This document shows, piece by piece, positions 44,831 to 54,205 of a stretch of DNA of 64,000 nucleotides; position 1 is the stretch's first letter, and each line of letters opens with the position of its first letter. The notes beneath the pieces were generated by a model, which saw only the letters and a program-made list of their open reading frames with translations, searched no databases and was not told the origin of the DNA. The position numbers and the translations under genes are program-made. Source of the DNA: Meiothermus cerbereus DSM 11376 (GTDB lineage Bacteria > Deinococcota > Deinococci > Deinococcales > Thermaceae). Where the stretch lies: the NCBI RefSeq assembly GCF_000620065.1, contig NZ_JHVI01000001.1, positions 124,001-188,000 on the forward strand. The letters are read 5' to 3'.

Positions 44831-45586
44831 ATGGCAAACCAACTGGAAATCCGCAACCTGCACGCTAAAATCGTGGACGGCGAAACCATCCTGAACGGGG
44901 TCAATCTGATTCTGCCCAAAGGCCAGGTACACGCCATCATGGGGCCCAACGGGGCGGGCAAAAGCACCCTGGGCAAGATTATTGCCGGCGACCCCAGCTA
45001 CGAGATCACCAAAGGCGACATCCTGGTAGATGGCGAGAGCATCCTCGAGATGGAAGCCGACGAGCGTGCCCGCAAAGGGTTGTTCCTGGCTTTCCAGTAC
45101 CCGGTTGAAGTGCCGGGGGTTTCCAACGCCAACTTTTTGCGCCTGGCCCTGCAAGCCAAAAAGGGTGGCGAAGTCAACATGATGGAGTTTTACGGCAAGC
45201 TGCAAAAGGCCCTACAGACCCTCGAGTGGGACGAGAGCATCCTGACCCGCTACCTCAACGACGGCTTCTCGGGGGGCGAAAAGAAGCGCAACGAGATCAT
45301 GCACATGATGGTCTTGGAGCCTACCTACGCCATTCTGGACGAAACCGATTCGGGGCTGGACATCGACGCTTTGAAGGTGGTGGCCAAGGGCGTGAACGCC
45401 ATGCGCGGGCCCAACTTTGGCGCACTGCTGATCACCCACTACCAGCGCTTGCTCAACTACATCGTGCCGGATGCGGTGCACGTGATGATCGATGGCCGCA
45501 TCGTCACCTCGGGCGGCCCTGAGCTGGCCTTGAAGCTCGAGGAGCAGGGTTACGACTGGGTCAAGGAACTGGCCGTATCGAACTGA
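44831..45586 (+). CDS. sufC: SUF system ATPase SufC
   Basis: 251 residues. ABC ATPase: Walker A GPNGAGKS, signature FSGGEKKR, Walker [14 protein letters not shown]-loop LITHY. It drives the SufBCD scaffold that assembles Fe-S clusters in the cytosol. Start ATG 44831 after AAGGGGAAT. First gene of sufC-sufB-sufD, 45 nt before sufB. Fe-S-rich neighbours (AioB, LutAB, MqnE) would depend on it. Confidence 0.96.
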   Translation: MANQLEIRNLHAKIVDGETILNGVNLILPKGQVHAIMGPNGAGKSTLGKIIAGDPSYEITKGDILVDGESILEMEADERARKGLFLAFQYPVEVPGVSNANFLRLALQAKKGGEVNMMEFYGKLQKALQTLEWDESILTRYLNDGFSGGEKKRNEIMHMMVLEPTYAILDETDSGLDIDALKVVAKGVNAMRGPNFGALLITHYQRLLNYIVPDAVHVMIDGRIVTSGGPELALKLEEQGYDWVKELAVSN

Positions 45587-45631
45587 TGGTGCGGGTTGCG
45601 CCATCAGAACCCTAGGCGCAAAGGAGCTAGT

Positions 45632-47041
45632 ATGTCCGACAACATCCTGATTGAAGACATTGGGAATGAATACAAGTACGGCTTTGTGGACGAGGTAAAA
45701 CCCGTCTGGAAGGCCGAGAAGGGGCTGAGCCGCCGCGTGGTGGAGGCCATCAGCTACCACAAAGACGAGCCCGCCTGGATGCTCGAGTTCCGCCTCAAAG
45801 CGCTGGAAATCTACCAGTCCAAGCCCGTGCCGACCTGGGGGGCCGATCTCTCGGGCCTCAACATGGACGAGATCTACTTCTACGCCAAACCCACAGAGAA
45901 GCGCGACGCCCGTAGCTGGGACGAGGTGCCGGAGGAGATTCGTCGCACCTACGAGAAGCTGGGCATCCCCGAGGCCGAGCGCAAGGTGCTGGCCGGGGTG
46001 GGGGCGCAGTACGACTCGGAGATGGTGTACCACCAGGTCAAAGAAGAGCTGCAGCGCCTGGGCGTCATCTTCGTCTCCATCGAGGAAGGGCTCAAGCACC
46101 ACGAAGACCTCTTCCGCGAGTACTTCGCCACGGTGATTCCGCCGGAGGACAACAAGTATGCCGCCCTCAACAGTGCGGTCTGGTCGGGCGGGAGCTTTGT
46201 GTATGTGCCCAAGGGCGTGAAGGTAGACCTGCCTTTGCAGGCCTACTTCCGGGTCAATACCGCCGAGCTGGGCCAGTTTGAGCGCACCATCATCGTGTTG
46301 GACGAAGGCGCCGAAATGCACTACATCGAGGGCTGCACCGCCCCCACCTACACCACCGACTCCTTCCACTCCGGGGTCATCGAGATCGTGGTCAACCAGG
46401 GGGCCAAGAGCCGTTACACCACCATCCAGAACTGGTCGCACAACATGTACAACCTGGTCACCCAGCGGGCTTTGGTGAAGAAAGACGCCTACCACATGTG
46501 GCTCGACGGCAACCTGGGCTCCAAGGTGACCATGAAGTACCCCAGCAGCTACCTGGTGGAGGAAGGGGCCCGCTCGGACATCCTCTCCATCGCTTTTGCC
46601 AATACAGGTCAGCACCAGGACGCGGGCGGCAAGCTGATCTTTGCGGCCTCCCACACCGGCGGCTCCATCGTGTCCAAGAGCATCTCCAAAGGCTCGGGCC
46701 GCAGCAGCTACCGGGGCCTGATTAAGGTCTACGAAGGGGCCAAACACGTCAAGGTTAATGTGGAGTGCGACGCCCTCCTGATCAACGAGGAGTCCCGCAC
46801 CGACACCTACCCCTACATGGAGATCGAAGACGACACCGCCACCGTGGGCCACGAGGCCACCGTGAGCCGCCTCAACGACGAGCAGATCTTCTACCTGCAG
46901 AGCCGGGGCCTGCCCGAGGACGAGGCCGCGGCCCTGATTGTGCGTGGGTTCATCGAGCCAGTGGCCAAGGAATTGCCCCTGGAATACGCGGTGGAGCTGA
47001 ACCGCTTGATTGAGCTCGAGATGGAAGGGTCGGTGGGCTAG
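45632..47041 (+). CDS. sufB: Fe-S cluster assembly scaffold SufB
   Basis: 469 residues with the beta-helix core of SufB/SufD. Characteristic runs: YAALNSAVWSGGSFVYVPKGV, EGCTAPTYTTDSFHSGVIEI, and SDILSIAFANTGQHQDAGGKL; the conserved core cysteine is in VNVECDALLIN. RBS AAAGGAG before ATG 45632. A 1-nt gap separates its stop from the sufD start. Confidence 0.96.
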   Translation: MSDNILIEDIGNEYKYGFVDEVKPVWKAEKGLSRRVVEAISYHKDEPAWMLEFRLKALEIYQSKPVPTWGADLSGLNMDEIYFYAKPTEKRDARSWDEVPEEIRRTYEKLGIPEAERKVLAGVGAQYDSEMVYHQVKEELQRLGVIFVSIEEGLKHHEDLFREYFATVIPPEDNKYAALNSAVWSGGSFVYVPKGVKVDLPLQAYFRVNTAELGQFERTIIVLDEGAEMHYIEGCTAPTYTTDSFHSGVIEIVVNQGAKSRYTTIQNWSHNMYNLVTQRALVKKDAYHMWLDGNLGSKVTMKYPSSYLVEEGARSDILSIAFANTGQHQDAGGKLIFAASHTGGSIVSKSISKGSGRSSYRGLIKVYEGAKHVKVNVECDALLINEESRTDTYPYMEIEDDTATVGHEATVSRLNDEQIFYLQSRGLPEDEAAALIVRGFIEPVAKELPLEYAVELNRLIELEMEGSVG

Positions 47042-47042
47042 T

Positions 47043-48377
47043 ATGGAATTGACCTCTACCCTTTCGCGCAACCTCGTGCTTGAGGTCTCCCAAAAACTCG
47101 GTGAGCCCCAGTGGCTTCAGGCCAAGCGCCTGGAAGCCTGGGAAACCTTTGCCAAGCTGCCCTACCCCACCACCCGCACCGAGGAGTGGAAGTACACCGA
47201 CATCACCGAGGTGCCCTTCGAGGAACTGCCGCTCGAGCTTCCCAAGGGGAGCGCAAGCGAGATTCCCCAGGCGGTCAAAGAGCGTCTGGCCCAGGCCCAG
47301 CTCTCCGGCTACGCGGTCTTCGTGGGGGCCGACCTGGTGCACGTCGAACTGCCCGAAGAGCTGAAGGCCCAGGGGGTGATCTTCACCAGCCTGCACCAGG
47401 CCATCGCCCACCACCCCAGGCTGGTGGAAGAAAACCTCTTCAAGGCTGTGAACTGGCACGACCTGGTAGGCACCCAGCAAAACCGCCCCGAGAACTCCAA
47501 AATTCCTGCCCTCAACGCAGCCCTTTTCACCCACGGGGTGTTTTTGTACATCCCCAAAAATGTGGAGCTGAGCAAGCCCATAGGGGTCTTTAAGTACCTG
47601 GAGGGCGGCCATCTCTCCGGCTCGCGCACCCTGATTGTGGGGGACGTGAACAGCCAGGCGGTCTACATCGAGGAGTACATCTCGCCCGCCAAAGTAGCCC
47701 CTTCGGTGAACACATCTTCCACCGAAATCATCGTGGGCAATGGGGCCAAGGTACGCCATGCCCACATCCAACTTTTGGGTCAGGGCTTCTACCACTTCCA
47801 CCGCCAGCGGGCCCACCTCGAGCGCGATGCGGCCCTCAACGACCTGGTGGTGAACATGGGGGCCTCCATCAGCCGGGCCGAGGTGCAGTCGGAGATGCTG
47901 GGGCCGGGTTCGTCCTCCGAGATGCTGGGCCTGTACTTCACCACCGGCCACGAGCACGTAGACCATTACACGCTGCAGCACCACGTGGCCGACCACGCCT
48001 ATTCCGACGTGCTCTATAAGGGCGCGGCCAAAGACCAGAGCCGCACGGTATACGCGGGCTTGATCAAGGTGGAGCCGGGGGCCCAGAAAACCGACGCCTA
48101 CCAGACCAACCGCAACCTGCTCCTATCGGAGGATGCCCGCAGCGACAGCGTGCCCCAGCTCGAGATTGGGGCCAACGACGTCAAGTGCTCCCACGGCTCC
48201 TCTACCGCGCCGGTGGCCCCAGAGGAACTCTTCTACCTGATGAGCCGGGGCCTCCCGCGCCACATGGCCCAGCAGATTCTGGTCAAGGGGCACATGACCG
48301 ATGTGCTGACCCGAATCCCCATCGAGCCGCTGCGGCAATACATCGAGAGCATCATCGAGGAGAAGGTGCGCGTCTAG
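47043..48377 (+). CDS. sufD: Fe-S cluster assembly protein SufD
   Basis: 444 residues, paralogue of SufB with the shorter N-terminal helical part (WLQAKRLEAWETFAKLPYPTTRTEEWKYTD) and a beta-helix ending GSSTAPVAPEELFYLMSRGLPRHMAQQILVKG split by small turns. Forms the SufBC2D complex. ATG 47043 follows the sufB stop directly, so translation is coupled. Confidence 0.95.
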   Translation: MELTSTLSRNLVLEVSQKLGEPQWLQAKRLEAWETFAKLPYPTTRTEEWKYTDITEVPFEELPLELPKGSASEIPQAVKERLAQAQLSGYAVFVGADLVHVELPEELKAQGVIFTSLHQAIAHHPRLVEENLFKAVNWHDLVGTQQNRPENSKIPALNAALFTHGVFLYIPKNVELSKPIGVFKYLEGGHLSGSRTLIVGDVNSQAVYIEEYISPAKVAPSVNTSSTEIIVGNGAKVRHAHIQLLGQGFYHFHRQRAHLERDAALNDLVVNMGASISRAEVQSEMLGPGSSSEMLGLYFTTGHEHVDHYTLQHHVADHAYSDVLYKGAAKDQSRTVYAGLIKVEPGAQKTDAYQTNRNLLLSEDARSDSVPQLEIGANDVKCSHGSSTAPVAPEELFYLMSRGLPRHMAQQILVKGHMTDVLTRIPIEPLRQYIESIIEEKVRV

Positions 48378-48494
48378 GTGCCCCACGGGAAGCTTCGACC
48401 CCCACGTTTTCCTGTTCAAACACCCATTTGCGCTTTCCGCAGGGGCCCCAGGATGGGAGAAAATCCGTAGTCGGGCAAGACCTTCGATGAGTTT

Positions 48495-48797
48495 ATGTGG
48501 ATTCCTGTTGCCAAGCTCGAGCAGTTCCAGAATGGCCGTCTGGTGGTCAAGGTCGAGGGCGAGAAAACCCCGGTGCTGTTGCTTTACACCGGCCAGGAGA
48601 TTTTTGCCATCTCGGACATCTGCACCCACGACAAGAACCCGCTCTCCGATGGCCCGGTAGAAGGCGATACCATCCAATGCACCCGCCACGGCGCCAAATT
48701 CAACCTGCGTACCGGCAAGGCCACCCTGCCCGCGCCGCGTCCGGTGAAGGCCTACAAGGTTAAGCTCGAGGACGGGCAGGTCTGGCTGGAGGTATAA
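48495..48797 (+). CDS. Rieske-type [2Fe-2S] ferredoxin
   Basis: 100 residues, Rieske fold with ligands in ICTHDK and CTRHGAKFN, no membrane anchor. Similar to NirD/BphF-like soluble ferredoxins that often close suf operons and may carry electrons for cluster assembly. Start ATG 48495 lacks a good ribosome site; the 117-nt gap after sufD shows no promoter consensus. Confidence 0.87.
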   Translation: MWIPVAKLEQFQNGRLVVKVEGEKTPVLLLYTGQEIFAISDICTHDKNPLSDGPVEGDTIQCTRHGAKFNLRTGKATLPAPRPVKAYKVKLEDGQVWLEV

Positions 48798-48817
48798 AGT
48801 GGCCCTCGAGGGCCACT
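48798..48817. terminator. Bidirectional terminator-like palindrome
   Basis: Perfect 20-bp palindrome with arms AGTGGCCCTC and GAGGGCCACT between the convergent Rieske and LacI genes. Confidence 0.55.
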
Positions 48818-48820
48818 GTT

Positions 48821-49849
48821 CTAGTCGGCATAGTTCCGCTGGGGCTGTGTTGAGCGGCGCACAATCAGGGCGGGTTCAAAGCGCCGGGCCCTGGGGCTGC
48901 CCTTATAGCCCCGGATGCGATCGAGCAACAGGCGGGCGGCCTCGCCCCCCATGTCCTCGATGGGCTGCGAAAGGGTGGAGAGCCCCCTGGCCTCGGTCCA
49001 GGGATGACCGTCGAAGCCCAGCAGGCGCACCTGTTCACCCAGCTCGAGGCCCTGTCGCTCGGCCTCTTCAAGAACCCCCAAAGCCAGCAGGTCGGCCCCG
49101 GCGAAAATGTTGTAGGGCGGTTTGGACTGCCGCATAAAGTGCTGCAAGGCCAGCCGCCCACCCTCGGCAGAAAAGCGCGACACAAATACGTGTGAATCGG
49201 GCAGCTTCCGGCCAGCCCGCTTTAGCCCATCTCGGAACCCAGCGACACGCTCCTGCCCTACGGTATGGCGCATGACCTCATCGAGCTCTTCCTGCATCTG
49301 AATGGCAAATAGCTCACCAGGAAATTGCGCCAGGTGCTGGGCCGCCATCTGCCCCCCCAGGTAGTTGTCGACGTAGGCCGAGTCGTAACGAGGGCTGTAG
49401 GCATCTACCAGCACCACAGGACGCTCGGTAGGGAATCTCTGGTCGGGCAGCAGGTGGGCCAGGCCCTGCGAGGCTACCAGCAACCCATCGGTCTGGTACG
49501 CCAGCGAGCGGCTCTCCAGGTAACGCTGCAAGCGTTGGGGTGAGAAGATGGGGAAAAGGGCAATCTCGTAGCGCTCTTCACTCAAAACCTGCTCAATGCC
49601 CTCGAGCAGTCGGTTATAAAACTCAGTGGAGATTACCGGAAGGATGAGCGAAATGGTGTAGCTACGCCCCCCAGCAACCCGCCGCGCGTGGGGGTTGGGG
49701 CTATAGCCAAGACTGGCCATGGCCGCCAGCACGCGTTCTCGCGTCGCAGGACGCACCGAAGGGTGGTTGTTGAGTACTCGGCTGACCGTACCGATCCCCA
49801 CCTTGGCAAGGTAGGCGACTTCGTGGATGGTAGGTTTACGTTTGGCCAC
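48821..49849 (-). CDS. LacI-family transcriptional regulator
   Basis: 342 residues, GTG start with AGGAAC upstream. N-terminal HTH TIHEVAYLAKVGIGTVSRVLNNHPSVRPATRERV and hinge helix, then a sugar-binding-protein-like effector domain (about 60-335). A GAAGCGCTTT-type operator lies in its own leader, so self-control is likely. Targets are not adjacent; the orphan sugar-binding protein at 37520 is one possibility, without direct evidence. Confidence 0.92.
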   Translation of the reverse strand: MAKRKPTIHEVAYLAKVGIGTVSRVLNNHPSVRPATRERVLAAMASLGYSPNPHARRVAGGRSYTISLILPVISTEFYNRLLEGIEQVLSEERYEIALFPIFSPQRLQRYLESRSLAYQTDGLLVASQGLAHLLPDQRFPTERPVVLVDAYSPRYDSAYVDNYLGGQMAAQHLAQFPGELFAIQMQEELDEVMRHTVGQERVAGFRDGLKRAGRKLPDSHVFVSRFSAEGGRLALQHFMRQSKPPYNIFAGADLLALGVLEEAERQGLELGEQVRLLGFDGHPWTEARGLSTLSQPIEDMGGEAARLLLDRIRGYKGSPRARRFEPALIVRRSTQPQRNYAD

Positions 49850-49868
49850 GTCAGGTTCCTTTTATGTT

Positions 49869-49882
49869 TGGAAGCGCTTTCT
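49869..49882. promoter_or_regulatory. LacI-type operator
   Basis: AAGCGCTT core (49872-49879) in the context GGAAGCGCTTTCTT, the usual form of LacI/CcpA sites, 20 bp before the regulator start. Confidence 0.6.
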
Positions 49883-50006
49883 TTAGTAAGCCAAACACAG
49901 TCTACCACACAATCCAAACCGGAAAATTGCCGCGCCAGGAGTTCACTGTTGCTTCCCCTCGGCTGGGCTGCCGCTGGCGAAAAGCACGGTAGCATAAAGG
50001 CAGTCT

Positions 50007-50576
50007 ATGGATTTGCTTTGGGTGGTGCTGGCCTATCTGGTGGGTTCGCTTAGCTTTGGGCGCATTGTGGGCGCCATCAGAGGTATCGACCTGGCCGAAC
50101 GCGACACCCCCGGCGCCAGCGGCACCTGGCGGCAGCTGGGGCCTGCTTGGGGGGTGCTGGTGGCCGTGGCAGACATTGCCAAGGGAAGTCTGGTGGCCTA
50201 TTTGAGCGGGTTTCTGCAAACCCCCTGGGCTTTGCCGCCGATGGGCGCAGCGGTGGTGGCGGGGCATAACTGGCCTCTGTACTTCGGCTTTCGTGGGGGG
50301 GGCGGCATCGCACCCACCCTAGGTTTTTTCGTCTTTTTATATCCCATCATCACCTTAGTGGCAGTGGCGCTTGGTCTGGCTGTAGCGGGCCTGTACTGGC
50401 AACTGTACTGGAAAAGCCATCGGCAAAGCTGGTATCCCCTTCCCGTAGGCGCCCTGGTGGGGTATGCCTATGCGTTAATTGCTTTTTGGCCCACTGGAAT
50501 CGGGTTCTGGGCTTTTCTGCTGGTAAGCGCAACTGTGGCCTTGCGGGGCCTGCGAATGGCCAGAAGTGGCCGCTGA
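50007..50576 (+). CDS. PlsY-like acyl-phosphate glycerol-3-phosphate acyltransferase
   Basis: 189 residues, five or so membrane helices. PlsY motifs: LVGSLSFGRIVG (first), SGTWRQLGPAWGVLVAVADIAKG (the family has SGN/GA...KG here), and GHNWPLYFGFRGGGGIA (family: GHxxPVFxxFKGGKGVAT). The third motif has Gly-Gly where Lys is normal, and motif 1 is altered, so activity may differ from true PlsY. Single gene. Confidence 0.72.
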   Translation: MDLLWVVLAYLVGSLSFGRIVGAIRGIDLAERDTPGASGTWRQLGPAWGVLVAVADIAKGSLVAYLSGFLQTPWALPPMGAAVVAGHNWPLYFGFRGGGGIAPTLGFFVFLYPIITLVAVALGLAVAGLYWQLYWKSHRQSWYPLPVGALVGYAYALIAFWPTGIGFWAFLLVSATVALRGLRMARSGR

Positions 50577-50722
50577 TATGAACCCGTCAAAGCCGCTTTG
50601 TCGGCTGAATGCGTGCGACCATCCAACCCATGTTTGGTAGCAGTAGAAAAGGTTTCTTATGGGCAATTGCGCTGTTCGCCTGAGCGGGCCAGCGAAAGGT
50701 ATCCCTTGCTAAACTGGCTGAT

Positions 50723-52615
50723 GTGCGGATTGTATTTGCCGAAAACCTCGAGTACACCCTGGGGGCCCGCGACCTGCTGGCGGGGGTGAACCTGGAATTG
50801 CGCCACGGCGACCGGCTGGCCCTGGTGGGGGCCAACGGCTCGGGTAAAACCACCCTGATGTGCCTGTTGGCAGGGAACCTCGAGCCCAGCGCAGGTCGCA
50901 TCCACCGTACCGAGGGGGTGCACCTAGAGCTTTTGCCCCAGGACCCTCAGTACAGCCCCTCCGACACCGTGGAGTCGGTGCTAAAGCGGGGGTTTGCCCG
51001 GGTGCAGGCTATGGAAGCCGAACTGGCCCAGCTCGAGGGCCGCCTGGCCGACCTCGAGGTCTACCACCACTGGGAAGTGCTGCACGAGCGCTATCAGGCC
51101 ATTGGCGGCTACCAGCAGCGGGCCCGCTACAATGCAGTGCTCAAGGGTTTGCGCTTCGAGGGGCGCGAGCAGGAGAAGGCCAGCGTCCTCTCGGGCGGCG
51201 AGGCCCGGCGGCTGGCCCTGGGGGCGCTGCTCTTATCGGGGGCGGATGCGCTGTTGCTGGATGAGCCCACCAACCACCTCGACCTCGAGATGACCGACTG
51301 GCTGGTGGATTTCTTGCAGTCGTTTGGGGGGGCCACCGTCACGGTTTCGCACGACCGGCGCTTCCTCGACCGGGTGACCCAGCGGGTGGCCTGGTTGCGT
51401 GGTGGGCAAATCAGGCTGTACGAAGGCAACTACTCGGCCTTTCGCCACGAGCGCGCCCTAGAGGAAGAACAGGAAGCCCGCGAATACGCCCACTGGCTCA
51501 AGGAGAAGGAACGGCGCGAGGCCATTCTGGAGCAGGCCCAGCGCTGGGCCCACAGCAGCGCCAAACACGCCCGCCGCCTGCACAGTCTGGAAGCCCGTCT
51601 GGCGCAGTTCATGCAGGAGGCCATGGCCGCGCCCGATGCGAACGACCCCACCCTGCAGATTCGCTTCCCCCTCGAGCAGCCAGCAACGGCTGAGCGGGTT
51701 TTGGAGGGCTGGGAGCTGCAAAAAACCCTCGGGGGACGCCCACTTTTTTACATTCCCCACCTGCTGGTGCGAAAAGGCGAGCGCATCGCCCTGATTGGCC
51801 CCAACGGGGCCGGCAAGACCACCCTGCTCAGGGTGCTTTTGGGCCTGCTTCCTTCCGACCACCCGGCGGGGCGGGTTAAAACCGGGCCAGGGGTACGGGT
51901 GGGCTACTACGACCAGAAGCTCTCCGGCTTCGACCCCCAGCTTACCCTGTTCGAAACCCTCTACCGGATGCTGGGCGAAAAAGCCCATGCCGCTTTGGGG
52001 GCCTGGAGGTTTCCCTACGATGCCCAGTTCAAGCAAGTCGAGCACCTTTCGGGCGGCGAGCGGGCCCGGCTGGCTTTGCTCTCGCTCTCCTTGCAGCAGG
52101 CCAGCCTGCTGGTCCTGGACGAACCCACCAACCACCTCGACCTGGAAACCGTGGAGGCCCTCGAGCAGGCCCTTCTGAGCTACACCGGCACGTTGATTCT
52201 GGTATCGCACGACCTGGCCTTTCTGGATAAGCTCGCCAGCCGAACCTGGCACGTTTACGCCGGTCATTTTGTGGATTACCCCGGCCCCCCCAGCGAGTAC
52301 CTCGAGCGCCGCAAAGCCGAGGTGGTGCCCAAAAGCCCCGAGCGCCCCGCCGCCCAAAACATTGGCCAGCCCGCAAGCAAAACCGCAGGCAGGGTCAAGG
52401 GCCGCTGGCACCTCGAGCGCGAGAAGGAGCGGCTGGAAGCCGAGATAGCCGAACTCGAGGCCCAGCTTCAGGCGGTGTTGAGCAAAGCCAACGAACCCAG
52501 CTTGCACCACCTCGAGTACGCCCGCATCGCCGAGGAACAAGGGCGGCTCGAGGCCCTCCTCGAGCAGGCTTTTGCCCGCTGGGCCGAGGTGACGGAGCAG
52601 CTCGAGGCCGGATAG
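50723..52615 (+). CDS. ABC-F family ATPase
   Basis: 630 residues with two ATP-binding domains and no membrane segment: Walker A GANGSGKT and GPNGAGKT, signatures LSGGEARR and LSGGERAR, Walker B LLLDEPTNHLD and LVLDEPTNHLD, linker coiled coil about 240-300, and a C-terminal coiled coil about 555-628. Acts on the ribosome or in related stress roles. GTG 50723 starts directly after TAAACT (50710-50715), so leaderless; an overlapping ATG at 50721 is out of frame. Confidence 0.93.
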   Translation: MRIVFAENLEYTLGARDLLAGVNLELRHGDRLALVGANGSGKTTLMCLLAGNLEPSAGRIHRTEGVHLELLPQDPQYSPSDTVESVLKRGFARVQAMEAELAQLEGRLADLEVYHHWEVLHERYQAIGGYQQRARYNAVLKGLRFEGREQEKASVLSGGEARRLALGALLLSGADALLLDEPTNHLDLEMTDWLVDFLQSFGGATVTVSHDRRFLDRVTQRVAWLRGGQIRLYEGNYSAFRHERALEEEQEAREYAHWLKEKERREAILEQAQRWAHSSAKHARRLHSLEARLAQFMQEAMAAPDANDPTLQIRFPLEQPATAERVLEGWELQKTLGGRPLFYIPHLLVRKGERIALIGPNGAGKTTLLRVLLGLLPSDHPAGRVKTGPGVRVGYYDQKLSGFDPQLTLFETLYRMLGEKAHAALGAWRFPYDAQFKQVEHLSGGERARLALLSLSLQQASLLVLDEPTNHLDLETVEALEQALLSYTGTLILVSHDLAFLDKLASRTWHVYAGHFVDYPGPPSEYLERRKAEVVPKSPERPAAQNIGQPASKTAGRVKGRWHLEREKERLEAEIAELEAQLQAVLSKANEPSLHHLEYARIAEEQGRLEALLEQAFARWAEVTEQLEAG

Positions 52616-52693
52616 GTCTCAACCCAGGCTGCCCCTGGATTGTCCTAGCACAATCGGGCAACTTGTATCTTTTCCCCGTCTTGGCCCTGTGCA

Positions 52694-52719
52694 TATAATG
52701 CCCTCCATCACAAAGGAGA
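52694..52719 (+). promoter_or_regulatory. mocR-type gene promoter and ribosome site
   Basis: Perfect TATAAT at 52694-52699, then AAAGGAGAG at 52712-52719 and ATG at 52724: a conventional leadered start, unlike most promoters here. Confidence 0.6.
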
Positions 52720-52723
52720 GCGT

Positions 52724-54178
52724 ATGGGGGTGCGGGTCAAGCTGCGGCATGACAAACATATGGCTTTATACCGCCATATCGCCGAGGAGTTCCGCACCCG
52801 CATTGCCAAGGGCGAGCTCCCCCCCGGTACTAGGCTGCCCACGGTACGGGCCCTGGCCCGCGAGGTGGGCACCACCCGTCTCACCATCCACAACGCCTAC
52901 CGGGAACTGCAAAGCGATGGGCTCATCGAGTCGGTGGTGGGGCGGGGTACCTTTGTGAGTTCACAAGCCCGGCCCACCGCCGCACTCAGCTTTGGCGAGC
53001 GGTTGGAGCCCGACTTGGTGCTCTCCGACCTGCACCGCCTGCAGCACGCCCGGGTGCTGCACAACCTGGCCCTGGCCACCGCCGACCCGGCATTGTTTCC
53101 TTACCAGGCCTTCTGGGCCTGTCTGGAGGGCCTGAAGCCCTTAGCCCAGGAGGTTTTTGGCTACGGCTCGCTGATGGGCGAGCCCGAGCTTCGGGTGGCC
53201 CTGAGCGAACTGCTGGAGCAGCGGGGCGTCGGGGCCGACCCCCAGGAGGTGCTGGTTACGGTAGGGGGGTTGCAGGGGCTGGCCCTGGTCTGCCGGGCCC
53301 TGGCCGAACCGGGCGAGGAGGTCTTGCTGGAAGAACCCACCTACCTGGGCCTGCTGGGCATTCTCAAACAGTTTCGCCTCAAGCCCCTGCCCGTGCCGCT
53401 CGACCCCCAGGGCCCCCGGCTGGAGGTGCTCGAGGCACTTTTGAAGCGCCACCGTCCGCGCTTTTACTACACCATTCCCAGCTACCACAACCCCACCGGG
53501 CTGCGCTTCCAGGAAGCCCGGCTTCAGGGGCTGCTCGAGCTGGCCCGAACCTACGGCTTTACCCTGGTGGAAGACGACACCCTGGGCCTTCTGTCCTACG
53601 AAAAGACCCCCCCTACCCCCCTGCTGGCCCTGGCCCAGCGCATGGGTCTGGAGGCCCGGGTGGTGCATCTGGCCAGCCTCTCCAAAGTGCTGATGCCGGG
53701 CCTGCGCATCGGCTACCTGGTCGCCCCACCGGAGTTGCTCGAGCGCTTCATCTCCTTGCACAACGTCTCCGACATCACCGGCCCTCCGCCCCTCTTGCAA
53801 CGGGCCACGGCCCAGTTTGTCCGTCAGGGAGGGCTGAAGCAGCACCTAAAGCATGTTTTGCCCACCTACCAGAAACGCCGGGACGTACTGCTACAGGCCC
53901 TGGAACGCCATATGCCCGCGGAGGTGTCCTGGAGCCATCCGGAGGGAGGATTTTCCTGCTGGGTGAGCCTGCCTCGGCTTTTTTCCAACCTCGAGCTGCA
54001 CCACCAGGCCCTGGCCCAGGGGGTGGCCATCACCCCCGGCGAGGCTTTTTTAGTACAGGCCGACCAGACCATGCACTTTCGCCTGTGCTTTGGAGCTCAG
54101 ACCGCCGAGGGCCTGGAGGAGGGGGTGAAAGAACTGGCCAAACTCATCGGTGCACGGGTTTTACACGAGCAGGCTTGA
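52724..54178 (+). CDS. MocR-type regulator (GntR HTH fused to aminotransferase)
   Basis: 484 residues. N-terminal GntR winged helix (about 10-80: YRHIAEEFRTRIAKGELPPGTRLPTVRALARE, TTRLTIHNAYRELQSDGLI) and a fold-I aminotransferase-like domain with PLP-lysine in LASLSKVLMPGLRIGY. Such GabR/PdxR-like regulators sense PLP plus an amine or amino acid. Standing 27 nt upstream of the ethanolamine-type permease and the amine catabolic genes, it is the likely activator of that operon. Confidence 0.93.
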   Translation: MGVRVKLRHDKHMALYRHIAEEFRTRIAKGELPPGTRLPTVRALAREVGTTRLTIHNAYRELQSDGLIESVVGRGTFVSSQARPTAALSFGERLEPDLVLSDLHRLQHARVLHNLALATADPALFPYQAFWACLEGLKPLAQEVFGYGSLMGEPELRVALSELLEQRGVGADPQEVLVTVGGLQGLALVCRALAEPGEEVLLEEPTYLGLLGILKQFRLKPLPVPLDPQGPRLEVLEALLKRHRPRFYYTIPSYHNPTGLRFQEARLQGLLELARTYGFTLVEDDTLGLLSYEKTPPTPLLALAQRMGLEARVVHLASLSKVLMPGLRIGYLVAPPELLERFISLHNVSDITGPPPLLQRATAQFVRQGGLKQHLKHVLPTYQKRRDVLLQALERHMPAEVSWSHPEGGFSCWVSLPRLFSNLELHHQALAQGVAITPGEAFLVQADQTMHFRLCFGAQTAEGLEEGVKELAKLIGARVLHEQA

Positions 54179-54205
54179 AGCGAACTGGCGGGAGGTGGTT
54201 CAGCT

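Noticed and set aside
45212-47071. 619-codon open frame antisense to sufB and sufC
   Set aside because: Covers two certain genes in full; no domain pattern.
50721-50735. ATG 50721 as start of the ABC-F gene
   Set aside because: It is out of frame; GTG 50723 gives the correct N-terminus.
51458-52540. 360-codon open frame antisense to the ABC-F gene
   Set aside because: Shadow frame; Gly/Val-rich with no recognisable motif.
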